Shown: positions 31,776-43,452, counted from the first letter of the stretch. The stretch: DNA of 64,000 nucleotides from Pseudeuparius sepicola (GCA_963920635.1 OY987301.1:19510501-19574500), one strand, 5' to 3'. Numbers and translations: made by a program. Notes: generated from the sequence alone by a model not told the origin.

Positions 31776-34700
31776 CTGTCAACAAATATCAGTTAATAAC
31801 GAATTTTATTTTTAATTACATTTAACTTACTCCTTTCTTGCCACCCTTCTTCTTGCCCCAATCTTCATCAGAGTCAGACTCGGAGCCCTTCTTCTTCTTG
31901 GGGGGCAGCTTGCGGGTCTTTGCAGGCTTGGCTTTCTTCGGCGAGTATTCCTCCTCAGATCCTTCGTCGCTTTGCTCGCTAGCAGACTCGTCCTCATCAT
32001 CTTTCTTGGCCTTCTTAGCAGTAGGCTTCTTGCCAGTGGAACCGCGTTTCTTCTTCTTATCATCCTCGGAGTTTTCCTCTTCCTAATAAACAAAAAAAAA
32101 GTAGAAACTTTTCAAAAATAAATCTTTGTTGTTATACCTCGTCTTCGTCTTCTTCTTCATCTTCCTCTCCCTCCTCTTCTTCAGATTCGCCCTTCTTGCC
32201 TTTTCCTTTCTTCCCACTAACAAACTCCATAACGAGATCGTCAATCTCCTTCTTTCTGGCTTGGAGTTTTAGATCTAGTTTTTCTTCTAGCTCTTGTCTA
32301 ACTTTCTTGGCCGATGTAGAGGCCAAATCCGCATCCTTGAGGATAGCTGGAAGATCATTTTCGTCTTACATATCCTTCGAATTTGTGTAAGTTTTTTTTT
32401 ATAATAAACCTGCTTTTGATTTTCTAACCTTAGGTACACCCTTCAGGTTCTCATAATTTAGGAAAGATTGTATGTGTGTAAGGGCCCTCAATTTTTGTTA
32501 CTAAATGTATGATGTAATGAATGCAGTGGTTTTAGTTAAGTGTTTTCACTTCCTAGATTCCTCAATCACCCATCAGATGCACAGGAATTTATAAAAGTAG
32601 CTTTGGGTTCCTTGTCAGGTATTAAAAATGACAGCTTTTATATTAGCTATGTTCGCAGAGCAATCCCGAACCAGTTCAGAACTAATAAGGTCATTACCAT
32701 TGGTCACTTTGAATTTTAGAATTTCTTTGACCCAATCAGATTGACGGTTACTAGTTCAGAACCAATACGGAATCTCTCTGCAATCATAGCTATTATTTAG
32801 AAGCTTTCACATGACAATTTGTTTAGCATCTAAATATCAACATCATGAAACAACCTTCCGTCACTACAGCACGCTAAATAATAAGCGACTTAAATGTGAA
32901 CTTTCAGAAATAAAATTCTACAAAAACTAAGGCACATAATGAAACTGAAATTATTCGTTATGCAAAGTGACAATATTTATATATTTTCTAGTCTAAAAGT
33001 AGTAGTGTTCGACATAGGTACTTAATACGATATTAAAGGAATGTGTGGCATATCAACAAAAAATCTATGAAATGACTTGCTAGGGACAATTTAAGACATC
33101 AAATTTGAAGCCGGTATAATACTTGTCAATTTCTTGGTCAATCAATTGTGGAAGTTAATTTGTAGGTGTAAAACAGAAATTGTCGTAAACTTACCGTCAA
33201 GAAATTAATGCAAGTTCGAAAATATTGTGGCAAGTTTTGGTATTTGTAGGGATTTGCTGTGTTCTGACAACAATACCAATTTTAGTGATATTAAAAAAAT
33301 TTAACAAAGTAGCATTATCTACAATTTTTTGGCCAAGAAATTGACAAGTGTAATACCAGCTTAACAAAACAAAAAAGATTGCCAGATAATGTGAACATAT
33401 TTTTTAGAAACAAGTACTTAGGTATGTATCTGGATTTTTAAAATATATTTTGCTTCTCCTTGTTAAATTTACTTGTACTTACTTTTGAACAAATGAGGTT
33501 ACAAAGTACAAATTAGTACATGGACGAAGATACCCTATGTAGGGTACCTACAATAGTTTTCTTTTTATTGAATGTGACATCACTTCAACTAAATGAATAT
33601 GCGAGGTTGTCTCATCATGTGAACTGTCAAATATGATTATTTCCTCAGTTTGAGATAAAAACACTATTCCAAACCAAAACCAAAATGATGTAAGTAGTTG
33701 TTCCCAGAAAAAATATTGCTTTAGCACATAGTGGAGCGGAGAGCAAAGCAGCGAGCAACGCGGAGAGCAAAGCGGCGAAAAAAACACATGATATTGTGTC
33801 ACACATAGTGGCGAGCAATGTGCCGATTGAGCAGTGCCCTTAACATCGAGCAAAGCGATGCGTTCAAGCAAGTTTATGATTTCTTCGCTCTGCTCGTGTG
33901 ATTCTGTAGTGTGTGTCTGACGTAAAATGGACGTTGAACAATTAATAAGTAGTATTTTCAGTAACCATCGTTCTGTTTTTCCCAAAATTTAATCAAACGT
34001 TTTGACATCCATTCGAAGATGATAGGAAAGAAATTGTTCGGGATGTTGTCGTAATTGTTCATATAAATGGCGATATTCACCTAATTGATGCCTACTTATA
34101 TTTATTTGGTGGGCAATACAGCTTCTTTTTCAATTTTTTTGTCATTTCAGTAGATATCGACCAAATTTTTAAAGAAGACACTTGAGTTAACTAAAGGAAA
34201 TCCATCTTTTTTACTCGAATATCACAGTTCTACTATGTGCAAGCAATTCCTTTATCCACTCTCTGCTCATTTGACGCTTTGCTCTCTGCGCTGCTCGCTG
34301 TTTTGCTCTCCACTCCACTACGTGCTTGCACTACGGAGCTATAGCGCTCCATAGCTTGCACTTAGGATTGACACACAGAGTTGTTGGGAAAGTTGAGTAG
34401 GTATAGCAAAAAATAACGATTCTTCAAAAATAAAATATAAACGTGTCTTTGTATGTTTTTCAATGAAGTGACACTCAATTTAAGTGATTAAAAACTTGCG
34501 ATGCCTATCTTTTTAAATAACGAAAGTCGAAGAAATTCTGTCACTTTACAATTTTTCAAAAAATCTCGCAAAGAAGGCCAGGGATTTAAAATTTGTTTTC
34601 AGACAAGCTAGACCTTTAAAAGCATCACGTTTTCAAATAAAATTCTGGAAAATGCGTACTAATCAAGATTAATAAAGGATATTATTAGGTACCTATTGGT

Positions 34701-35724
34701 TAATGTTTGAGTCACCCTGTGTAACGTCACTCCGTCAGTCTGTGTGGATACCGAGGTGGATACATTTCTTTTCAAATATATTTTTTATTTTTAAAAACAA
34801 TATACAAACTAGGGATCAAAATCTGAAGTGAGGCGCTTCTCTCAGTTTATAGCCTCTATAATCGAGGCTAAAATAATTATAAAGGTCATGGGGGGTTTCA
34901 TATTTTATTATAAAGGTATCTCTTGAAATAAGGGCGGTTACAAAAATAAACTGGAAATAATATTCTGCTTTAACCGTATTTATATTTATCACGAATACAT
35001 TTCAAAGCTTGTGATAAAACAAGATAATAAATGCGCGCCAATCATGTAGACCCGTTTGCTTGCCTGATAAATACCTACGCTGACTAGCTTCCCAGCGTGC
35101 TGTATAAAGCATTCACCGTGATGCCAAGTTTTCAAAAGGCAAATTCTCCTATACGCGCAATATCTGGCGAAAAACGCCCAAATAAAAAATAATCCTTGAT
35201 CACTTTACATCTTTTTTCTACCGAACAAATTTTGGCGTCGATAATTTTAACGAGAGAAAATGGTGAAATTCGTCGAGGACACCACGCCAATTCAGACAAG
35301 TACAGTCGATCCACATCACTACCAAGCTCCATTTTTACAAAAATTTTGTTAAATATTAAGAATTCGAGGGAGACAAACTCCTACGAAAATTGGAAATAAT
35401 ATTTTTCATCAATTTTGTTACAGGCATTTCACAACGGAAATTATACTTTCAAAGATATTTCAAATTTTATATCACGAAAATATCCACTCTTCTGGTATAG
35501 CGTCGTTCAGCCATTGTTTACGTGCGGCGGGATACAGAAATTCGACAAGAGTAAAATGCCCGATTTTAATGCATAAGCCATGAAAAGCCATATACAAAAA
35601 TTGTGCAGAAAAAAATTACATGAATAGTTTTGCAAGTTTCGCAGGTTCACGATTAGAAATTAGCATGAAAAATGCACTTACCGGCGATTTCTTTGCGAAG
35701 ATCTTCCTTCGAGATGTCTGCCAT
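31506..35724 (-). CDS. DEK_C + SWIB domain nuclear protein, UAF30/spp27-like (complete, 4 exons)
   Basis: Exons 35724-35682, 32346-32138, 32082-31831 and 31775-31506 join into a 257-codon frame. Residues about 5-58 form a DEK C-terminal-type helical domain (MADISKEDLRKEIA, then ADLASTSAKKVRQELEEKL). Residues 65-168 are low-complexity: Lys-rich, then a strongly acidic Glu/Asp run, then alternating KKKK and DSDSDED blocks typical of nuclear, chromatin-associated proteins. A Gly run leads to a SWIB/MDM2 domain at about 185-257 with the classic LSPQLAALVG, KKVWSIIKEKNLYDP and ICDDALMKVIG. The same architecture occurs in yeast UAF30/Tri1 and fission yeast spp27 (Pol I upstream activation factor); its animal role is less clear and a chromatin or transcription function is inferred. 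Intron 1 is 3335 nt and holds a MITE. Confidence 0.93.
31831..32082 (-). CDS. SWIB-domain gene exon 3
   Basis: Acceptor TTTATTAG|GAA, donor GGA|GTAAGT, phase 0-0, 84 codons. Alternating Lys-rich and acidic/Ser segments, including DSDSDEDWGKKKGGKKG. It has no ATG of its own in frame. The open frames at 31838-32086 (+) and 31827-32093 (- strand, other frame) are shadows. Confidence 0.9.
32138..32346 (-). CDS. SWIB-domain gene exon 2
   Basis: Acceptor ATCTTCCAG|CT, donor GACGAG|GTATAA. Completes the DEK_C domain and enters the acidic run (EEEEGEEDEEEDEDE). The sequence before the acceptor has only a weak pyrimidine tract, but the join restores the expected peptide exactly. Confidence 0.9.
33723..34326. 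mobile_element. MITE with repeat-rich termini in SWIB gene intron 1
   Basis: AGCACATAGTGGAGCGGAGA at the left and TCCACTCCACTACGTGCT at the right are inverted repeats; both continue into arrays of GAGAGCAAAGCGGCG / GCTTTGCTCTCTGCGCTGCT. Repeated short words next to the ends are typical of hAT-family elements, but no target duplication could be fixed. The - strand frame 33548-33985 is a by-product. Confidence 0.65.
35682..35724 (-). CDS. SWIB-domain gene exon 1
   Basis: ATG at 35724-35722, 14 codons plus one base, donor CCG|GTAAGT. Encodes MADISKEDLRKEIA, a conserved start in insect members as I recall them. The upstream 120 bp are relatively GC-rich and presumably 5' UTR and promoter. Confidence 0.88.
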
Positions 35725-35907
35725 GTTGGAAAGAGAGAGGTCTGATTCACAAGAGAGATGGAGACGAACTAGGCAGTTGCAGGGCGCTCGGACCGCTCGG
35801 TGTCGGTGTTTGGAGCTGAACTGCACTGGAACCACTGTTGCCAAATGCCTATAATATATTCATTCATAACCCGAAAGCTCCAGTGCCAAAAAAAATAAAG
35901 GAGTCTA

Positions 35908-36088
35908 CATCAAGTAGTCACAAGTTGCTATTAAATCAGAAATTACTAAGAGGAATGCATATAAATCCGTCCGTTTTAATAAATGTACTAAACGGGATGC
36001 TTCCAAAATAGTACAAATTATAACGATGCTTTTGGCAACGCTGTCCGCTGTCCAACAGGCATGGGCATTGGGCACGACGCGGTTCCCT
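35908..36088 (-). CDS. Weak candidate terminal exon or coding fragment
   Basis: On the - strand, a possible acceptor TCATTTTAG is followed by about 50 codons ending in a stop, with EPRRAQCPCLLDSGQRCQKH then a hydrophobic/aromatic tail (YNLYYFGSIPFSTFI). A cysteine cluster and slightly higher GC than the flanks suggest a coding origin. Another frame of the same DNA is also open (35905-36117), so chance is possible. No upstream exon was found. Exact ends uncertain. Confidence 0.15.
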
Positions 36089-36149
36089 AAAATGAAAACT
36101 GAATTCAAACCAACCATTATTTTTTATTTTATACATAGGTAGGTACAAA

Positions 36150-37027
36150 TCTGTGCAACCAACCTATCTGTGCTGGGTATTCATTTTCTTCAACGGCCAT
36201 TATATTCAAATTCTGTAGACAATCAGAGGTATACCTAGAACCTAGACTATTAGGATAAAAGGATAACCATTGCAAAACATATCTAATTATTTAAATATCG
36301 TTTGGTCAGTATACCCATCTACATTTCAGGTAAATGGGCAAAAAAATATTTCAAAATTCATCTAAAAATAACGGATTTCTTCCTGAAGATATTGTAAAAA
36401 AATCGATAAAGGTATACCTATATAATAATACCATATACATATCTTTATGTATATTATAATACTCAGGTTGCCGACAAGTTCAATGGCATGGCATCTGTAA
36501 AATTGGAAAAAAAAATGCTTTGCCTTTGCCTGTTGCCTGCCTGAAACACCTAAGGTAGGTACATTTTGATGCCCTCAAAAATCAATTAATCAAAAAATGT
36601 AGCAATATTTGTTTATCCAACCTATATATTTTGTGGTTTATCTTAAACATAGGTACCTATATATTAGGCAGGTATAGGCACAGTTGAGGGTGTTTATCCT
36701 GTGGTATAGGTAGCTATTTTTATTACTTTTAGAACCCAGCACTAGGGGCAGCATGTTATAAATTAGTAAAAGAAGCTTTATTTCCCTGAAGCCTCCCTCA
36801 ACTATTAAAACCTTGTCTATGGATAGAGTAGTGGACAAAACCATACATACAAAGTTTACAGAACAAAATAGTATTCTGTAAACTTTGATACAGATCAAAT
36901 ATAGACAAGGATCAAATCACAGACAATAGGTATATTAATATGCTGAGCTGCTGAGAATTTATAATGAAGAAAACTAATGAATAAAAAAATAAAAAAATCA
37001 TCTAGGTTAAAATAAGTTCCGTTTCCA
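36150..37027. other. No gene recognised
   Basis: AT-rich with many TAGGTACC words; the - strand frame 36638-36898 has no recognisable domain. Confidence 0.4.
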
Positions 37028-37118
37028 CAACGGACCTCCTAAATAAGGTCCGTTGTTCCGTCGATGGAGGAAGAAAGTTGTTCGTTCCCAAGAACGGTAG
37101 ACGCACCTACCGTTCTTG
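37028..37118. repeat. Two adjacent perfect short hairpins
   Basis: CAACGGACCT-CCTAAATA-AGGTCCGTTG, and about 35 bp later CCAAGAACGGTAG-ACGCAC-CTACCGTTCTTGG. Arms of 10 and 13 bp are perfect with short loops. GTTCGTTCCC occurs on both sides of the second hairpin. Confidence 0.6.
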
Positions 37119-37396
37119 GTTCGTTCCCACATTGTTGGGTTCACAAAACACAGAAACAGAACAGAACCCAGTTTTCACAAAATCGTTTGTTTTCTAGTCT
37201 CTGTGTTCAGTTGCTAGGGGGGGGGGGGGGGGTAGAGGCTAATAAGAACAAAACGTTAACTTACAGCAGCAATTTCTGAACTAGGCCCAATAACTGGTAT
37301 AGTACGGGCATTTATTCATAGATGGCAGAACTAGTATATATTTGAATGATTTAACCGCGCCAATGGGCGATTTTAAGTACTCGTATATGGTATAAT

Positions 37397-37427
37397 CATT
37401 GAGTAAAGGAATATCCTTTACTCAATG
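37397..37427. repeat. Mini-palindrome, copy 4 of the CATTGAGTAA family
   Basis: CATTGAGTAAAGGA-ATA-TCCTTTACTCAATG-type structure with 14-bp perfect arms: the shortest and most intact copy. Confidence 0.75.
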
Positions 37428-37682
37428 GTCCTAATATATTATTACTTCTTTTATATTAATTTTAAGTTTGAACCCAGTGAAGCACGTTTTGCCCTTTTGG
37501 GCTTTGTTATTTCAAATAACTTAATCTACTTGCTTATATAAAAAAAAAGCTCTAAAGGATGATAAACAATAAAGTAAACCTAAAAAACTACAAATAGGTA
37601 GATACCTATACTATAGGTACCTAATATCGTCGATGGAGCTAATATTGTAAACATCTAGATAATCGGAAAAGAAAGATGTTTT

Positions 37683-38132
37683 ATTAGGCAAGAAAATGAT
37701 AATAAGGGATCACCCGTCCATGAACCGACTACGCGCGGCGTTGCTTGACTTTGACGATCGCTCTACCTAGGTCAAGTAAGACAAGACACGGCATCTTCGT
37801 ACAGAAAAACCAAACTGCTGCTTCTTGTGCAGCCTACACAACAAATCTATTGATATTCAAATTTACTAAAATATGTATACTGAAGGATTGCGCTTCTATA
37901 GGAAACAATTTCGCAATGTGTACGAAAAGTTAAATGGGCCTTTATCGGCCGGGTTTTGAATATTTGGTCACGTTTGACGGGCGATTTCTCCGCGTCTGAC
38001 GTTTGATGTTTACATCTCGCCAAGGCCTACTTATTGAAAAAATCGTACAATAATGTAGCCCATTATTGTACGATTTGTGTGCTTTTAATGACGATTTTGG
38101 GACACTTTACTGCCGATTTCAAGAAAAATATT
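37683..38132 (+). mobile_element. Half copy of the GAAATCGGCATTAAAA foldback family
   Basis: Runs from AAAATGATAATAAGGGATCA through GATCGCTCTACCTAGGTCAA to GCCGATTTCAAGAAAAAT, colinear with the reverse complement of 46491-46968. The frame 37745-37933 is a by-product. Confidence 0.8.
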
Positions 38133-38449
38133 TTATTTATATCAAAATATCTGCCTAGTTTTTATTTTACAAGAACAAGTTACCTATAAAGATTTTTTTG
38201 TGTAGAATTGCAGAATTAAATTGTTTCATTCTGTGAAATAATAACAAGGAGTTTCATTTAAAAAAGTACATTTTTTGGCAATGTCTCGTAAACGAGATGT
38301 TCGTTTTTTATGTTTTCCCATCTATATGGTCTATCTTCAATAATAACAAAATAGCTACCTACCTGTATAGTGTATAGTGTATGTATAAACCTAAACATAT
38401 ACCTATAGAAGGGTTATTCATAAAGTTAGCAAATAACATTATTATTAAG

Positions 38450-38769
38450 AATAGACTTTAAAAAACCTAATTTTTCTCCTTAATTTTGGGCTGAAATTGA
38501 TTTGTATGGTATGTTATGATTTAGTAAGAGATCAACCAGTAAATAAGTGTCTTAGGTTATTTTTGTGGGAAAAAATATCGAGTACCAATTTGAAGAGAAA
38601 TGATTTAGAGAAAAGGAATATCCTGATATATTTCTGAAAATTGGCGTAGAATCACAATAATAAAACTAATAAGAACACGTTTTCTTAAAAACTTTTTCCG
38701 AGATTTCCAACGCAAACCAGGCAGGCATGGGCTGTGACGTCACGACCCTTTTGATAGGCGCAATAGTAT
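38450..38769 (+). repeat. Dispersed repeat, second copy of 13270-13560
   Basis: See 13270-13560. It ends at GTCACGACCCTTTTGATAGG and is followed directly by the repeat at 38770. Confidence 0.6.
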
Positions 38770-38957
38770 ATTATACCAAAGAATAAATAGCTTTGCAACA
38801 GAAGCCTCCTTACGGACATGTGTCAAAAATAAGCGCGTCTCCATTCCAATTTACAGATGCACATTTTTCATGTATTTAGAAGAGATTTCGCTAAAAAGCG
38901 AGTCTCCTTTTGACAATGTCGTTGAGGAATTGTCTGTATTACTCGTTAGTCTGTGAT
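38770..38957. repeat. Inverted, internally deleted copy of 1551-1810
   Basis: Reads GAATAAATAGCTTTGCAACA...GGAGGC-type words (complement of the end of 1551-1810) and finishes CTCGTTAGTCTGTG. Confidence 0.6.
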
Positions 38958-39631
38958 TATACCCACAACATGCACCAACATAGCCAGAAATCATATTTTC
39001 AAAAAATGTAATAATATTTTTTTCCCATTTGGTGCAAACCGAGGTGCAAACTTGGAGTAATGAAGTTCAACCTCAGAGAAATTATTTCTCTGAGAATTCA
39101 ACCGAAGGAGGTTATTTTTATAAAAAATCATTTTTCCTTATAGTTTTTTTCTTATGAAACCATAGCGCCAGCAGGATTACTTCAGGGATGTGCATATATT
39201 CACATATGAGTGGGTAATGAATATTCCGTGCGAGTTATACGTTCCACTTTTTCTACGACTGTTTTGTAAGTGTTTGAGTTCAACTTATGGCTCTTTTAGC
39301 TTTTTATAATTTAATTATTTTCAACATGAACAAATAGGACGTTAGGTATTATAGACCAATTTTAACAAAATATTTCTTATCTATAATAATTTACAATATT
39401 AAACGAATATATTAGTAGGTACTTAATGTATCAAAAAAATCTTTGAAAAAATTTCTGGATATATCTAATTTAATTTTGTTCACTTTAAAAACATACGAAA
39501 TAGGCATAAATCCGCAAAGCTCAACTATCACATTCACCAGCGCCCGTGTATTATCGCGTTTGGTTCTACGGCCTCTTAGGTATAGATACTACTTCAGTTA
39601 AATGTGTAGATATAGCAGCTGCCGCGTACCT
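38958..39631. other. No gene recognised
   Basis: AT-rich sequence; the short palindrome AGAAATTATTTCT near 39078 is the only structure noticed. Confidence 0.4.
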
Positions 39632-39708
39632 ACACAATAATATTCCCGGTTGCTGCGACAACCCGTGCACAATGATATTCCCCCCGGTTGCCAAAAACCG
39701 TGTACAAT
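39632..39708 (+). repeat. Two tandem ~36-bp GC-richer units
   Basis: CACAATAATATTCCCGGTTGC...AACCCGTG is followed by CACAATGATATTCCCCCCGG...AACCGTG and a partial third TACAATG. A related single copy lies inverted near 18220. Confidence 0.6.
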
Positions 39709-40614
39709 GTTAAATGAACCTACAATGGGGCCATTTTCTTACAGTCCTAGAAAAAATTATGACAGTGCATCCTTATTATAATTAATTATAATTAGGTAGG
39801 TATATAAAATTAGGCATTTAATTCGCTGAATTCATTGACAAGGTGTTGAAGAAATTTGGACAACAACCTAGACGCCTTAAGGTTTTAAATACAAATTTTA
39901 TTTAATTTTTGTGTGTGTCGTACTTTCTTTCAGGGCAGGGGGTGCACTTGCACCCGGCGCTCTTCTTTGAAACCCCATTAAAATTTTATACCGGCTTATC
40001 CAAAATGGGACGGTTTCTCCAAAAATGCAAATAAAATCCTATCATGTATACCTTTAAAAATTTGGTTGTCATAGCAACGAAGTTGTATGCGTCAAGAAAA
40101 ATCGAATGTCGCCAGTTTTATGGCAAAAAATATCCCTAAAAACTTTTGTAAAATTTCTTTTTAATAATGAATATGTTTCCGTGATTTCTACTCACTCTCT
40201 GTAGATAAGTATATGACCCGAATTTCGATCTGGACCAAATTATTTTTCGTTAGCTTTGTACTCTGTTTATAAATGTGTAGTATTGATTTTAGGACAAACC
40301 CTCCTCACTCTTATATCGTAAAAACCGGGCGTTGAAAGGATTAGCCTACTAAGCTTCAACGTAGCAGGTACCTTCTTTTAGTTTAACTCCTTCGAGTTCT
40401 AGACATTTTTCAAAGTTTTTCCATATGGATACCCCTCTATTATGTAAATAAATGGTCACCTTTTTTTGTAATATATTATATGAATGTGTATTATAGTAGG
40501 GGATCTTTGGAGAATATGATCCGCGGGCTAATATCGACCTAATTGATACAGACTAGCGTAGAAGAATCTACAATCTACTACGACTGCTATGGTACTTGGT
40601 ATCTACTATCAGAG
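39709..40614. other. No gene recognised
   Basis: AT-rich intergenic sequence without recognisable coding or repeat structure. Confidence 0.4.
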
Positions 40615-40982
40615 AACAATAAAATCAGGCAATCCTTACGCCTGGTGTAAATAAAACCACGTGTTCAATGCCGCTCCGCGATTGGTCGGTAGGCTATAAA
40701 ATTTCAGCCAACTCGGCAACAGGGACGGACTCGATCGCAAAAGTGTAGTTATGCGGTTTTATCTTGTCGTTTTCAGCTATTTAGACACTGCCACAAATAA
40801 TTTTATCGATGTTTTGAACCATTTTAATTAAGCCAATAATTTTTCCCTAAAATATTTTGATGTAAACAATTGTAAAACTAAAATTAAATAAAGGTCGTGC
40901 CTCAGTGCGGCCCTGGCGAATATCTCAACGCACGTGCTCTTGTTTACGCCAGGCGTAAGAGTTGCTCGATTTTAGTATAGTC
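40615..40982. mobile_element. MITE with CTTACGCCTGG inverted repeats and promoter-like interior
   Basis: AAAATCAGGCAATCCTTACG, CCTGGTGTAAATAAA and CACGTG at the left pair with CACGTG, TTTACGCCAGGCGTAAG and AGTTGCTCGATTTT at the right, giving terminal inverted repeats of about 45 bp. Between them are GATTGGTC (inverted CCAAT) and GGCTATAAAA, a good TATA box at about 40692, spaced 20 bp apart. Target duplication not found. Confidence 0.6.
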
Positions 40983-42274
40983 GTCGTCGTCATGTTTAGT
41001 TCGGCGATTCCGTTCTTCGTGTTGACTAACCTAACCTAACTATATATTTTGTGGTGTTGACTGGGTTGCACAATGTCGAAAACGGATTCCTTTATTTAAT
41101 TTTTGCACTGTTATTGATAAGGTAGTGAGTGATATGCATTCTATAGATTTATAGTCAACTATAGGTCGATATGGCCTTGAATTCTTGCTTACTGATTACT
41201 GATTGTTTTTACTGACATGTTTTCCAATAAGTATGTTTAATTTTTTAGGTTAGTAGTAGGCTTTGGGGTAATGCCTATAGGATATATCCACATAATGAAG
41301 AAAAAAAACATTAGAAATATTGGTTTTTAAAAACATTAAAATTTTTATATTGTTCTTTGGTAGTCGATATTCCCCCACGTTCTCCTAATAGCCACTACCT
41401 TCTCAAGCTTACAAGCCCTGTGCAAACATGTGGCAACGTCTCAGCGAGACGCTTCAACGGGTCTATGCAGTATGCAGTATAGAGCAGTCTGCACATTGGC
41501 TTAGTTTATCTTTTCCAATAAATGTTCAACCCTCTTTTTAATTATAATTAGATACATTTATGAACTTTATTTCAATAATTGGGTACCTATGTAAGTAAGT
41601 AGATACGTTTGTTTAACCGACAATAAAAGCAGTAAAAAGTAACAAAATATACACCGAAGAATAAGTATTTATAATAAGTATGATTCCTGGTGTGGATATG
41701 TCCATTTTCGACAAATAATATGATAAATTTGGGGAAATAGAGGGGACTACATTTTGTTGGAAGTCGAATTTTTGTGAGATTTTTTTGCAAAGTGCGCTAT
41801 CACCTTAACTATGCGTGCATTTTCATAAAAAATACAAACAACAAGCGAACAGGGACCTGCATGTTGTGAGGAAGAGTAATCTCTTCTGATAGGGTCAATG
41901 GTCAATTTCATAATACATTCAACTAAATTATCTTTTGCAACAATACTAAACAATCGTTGGATTGTTAGAAAGCTCCTTTAATTTTAAAGGGTACCTTAGT
42001 TTGTCTATGCAATTGGCCCTTAATCATTTTATTCTTAAATTTTCGTCCTTTGGAAAGCCCAAAACGAATACAAGTTGACCGCTTGCTGTCAAGCAAAGAA
42101 AATCTAGCTACTTCAAGTTATTATTACGATTTGACTTACAGCCAGGTATACATATGACTAAGTTCTAGCTTCCCTCTACGATTTTAGGCATCTTGAAGTT
42201 TAAAATCGTAAAAGAACGATTCTTCACTTTGAACTTTTAGAGAAATATTTCATTTTTTCGCAAACAAAACAAAT
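40983..42274. other. No gene; one member of a three-copy repeat
   Basis: TTGCAACAATACTAAACAAT...AGCTCCTTTAATTTTAAAGG at 41936-41990 recurs at 60247-60302 and, more diverged, at 24926-24982. Remaining sequence unremarkable. Confidence 0.45.
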
Positions 42275-42625
42275 TTATAAAAAAGCTGTCGCCAGAACTT
42301 CGGGCTGTCTGTTTCCACCCAGAGACACACTTGCCTCGTCGTAGCAATCTGGCGATGATGGCACTACCCGCACTACACAAATTAATTCTGGTAAATTTCT
42401 TGTAAAATCAACCGACAGAGAGTGACAGGCCACGCCGCGCAGACCCGCAAGCCATGTTGCCAGCTTTCTCAACTTCAGGGCTTTCCTAGAGTCGGCTGTG
42501 GGCATTGAAATGTTATCAATTCGATGGCTGTGGGTCAGCCAACGTGTAACAATTTTTGGCCCCACCTGTTGCACCAATATAAACGATACCTACTAAATAG
42601 TATAGACCATCACCGTGGTCGACAC

Positions 42626-42757
42626 TCATAACATAACCATAGAAGCTTCACTTGGCGGCAGCACTGTGATCTGGGCTTGCCGCACGGGAAGCGCTCCCTT
42701 CCGGTCACCTTTGCCGTTATCAGCAGCCTGGAATTTATACGTGAACTGCGGGCCTTG
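42626..42757 (-). CDS. Possible cadherin-repeat exon fragment
   Basis: The - strand reads 43 codons to a TGA stop: QGPQFTYKFQAADNGKGDR, then ALPVRQAQITVLPPSEAS. The pattern F-T-Y-x-F-x-A-x-D-N-G-x-G-x-R...V-x-x-x-x-I-T-V-L matches the end of a cadherin extracellular repeat (A-x-D-x-G-x-P...V-x-I-x-V). A possible acceptor AATACAAG follows a C/T-rich stretch, and CCAA|GTGAAG inside could be a donor, so the true end is uncertain. The local GC content is much higher than the background. The long + strand frame 42615-43154 lies opposite. No companion exon was found, so it may be a stranded exon, a pseudogene, or chance. Confidence 0.3.
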   Translation of the reverse strand, partial: QGPQFTYKFQAADNGKGDRKGALPVRQAQITVLPPSEASMVML

Positions 42758-43452
42758 CTTGTATTTCAGCGGGAACGAGAGGCAAGGGGTAACGGCAACG
42801 GATGTAAATGATAAGTTTACTCATTTTGTCTCAGCTGTGAATCGAAGAGGCGATGGTCAACTGTTTAGCTTTATCCGTGCAAACAAGAAATGTTTCCGAT
42901 TCCGGCCTGTCGCTGGCATAGCAGGGCAGCGGATCCAGTTTTGGACATTTGACGTCGGCATCGGTCGGTTACCCCGGCAACCCTTGATTGATGGGACATT
43001 TTCTCAAACCCCACACAAACACTTTTGTCAAATTTACACTGGGTTTATTCCGTTCAGGAAACTCCCCCCCCCCCCTAAAAATAATCTTTTTATTCTGCTC
43101 AAGCTCCGAGGATTATACTACAGCGACTTGACAACAAATCAATTAACATTTTAATAATCGTTAAAGCCAATTTGTGTGGCTTCATCAATAATACTTTTTT
43201 ACTTGAAGATAATTTTTTTTTGCTAGGTTGACAGATAGAATTAATTCTGTTTGAAAATTTGAATGGCATCTGCTAAAAAAATATTTGTGTTTTTTGGAAA
43301 TAGAGTACTTACTTAGCAAAAATAAAAAACATACCTATCAGTTTTTTACGTAATATTTTTTTGCTGTGTGACCCTGAATGTTTGAAAATATTTTACGGGG
43401 CAATTTTTAACCACGAAAATAAGTTTTAAATAAAATTTAAACATACATCTAG

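Noticed and set aside
31827..32093. 88-codon - strand frame and 82-codon + strand frame in the SWIB gene
   Set aside because: Shadows of exon 3, which is read in a different - strand frame with flanking splice sites.
33548..33985. 145-codon - strand frame with repeated CSPLC words
   Set aside because: It crosses the GAGAGCAAAGCGGCG repeats at the end of a MITE; the repetition is of DNA, not of a cysteine-rich protein.
42615..43154. 179-codon + strand frame
   Set aside because: No recognisable domain; the opposite strand gives a better protein-like reading and the frame lies in a GC-rich patch.
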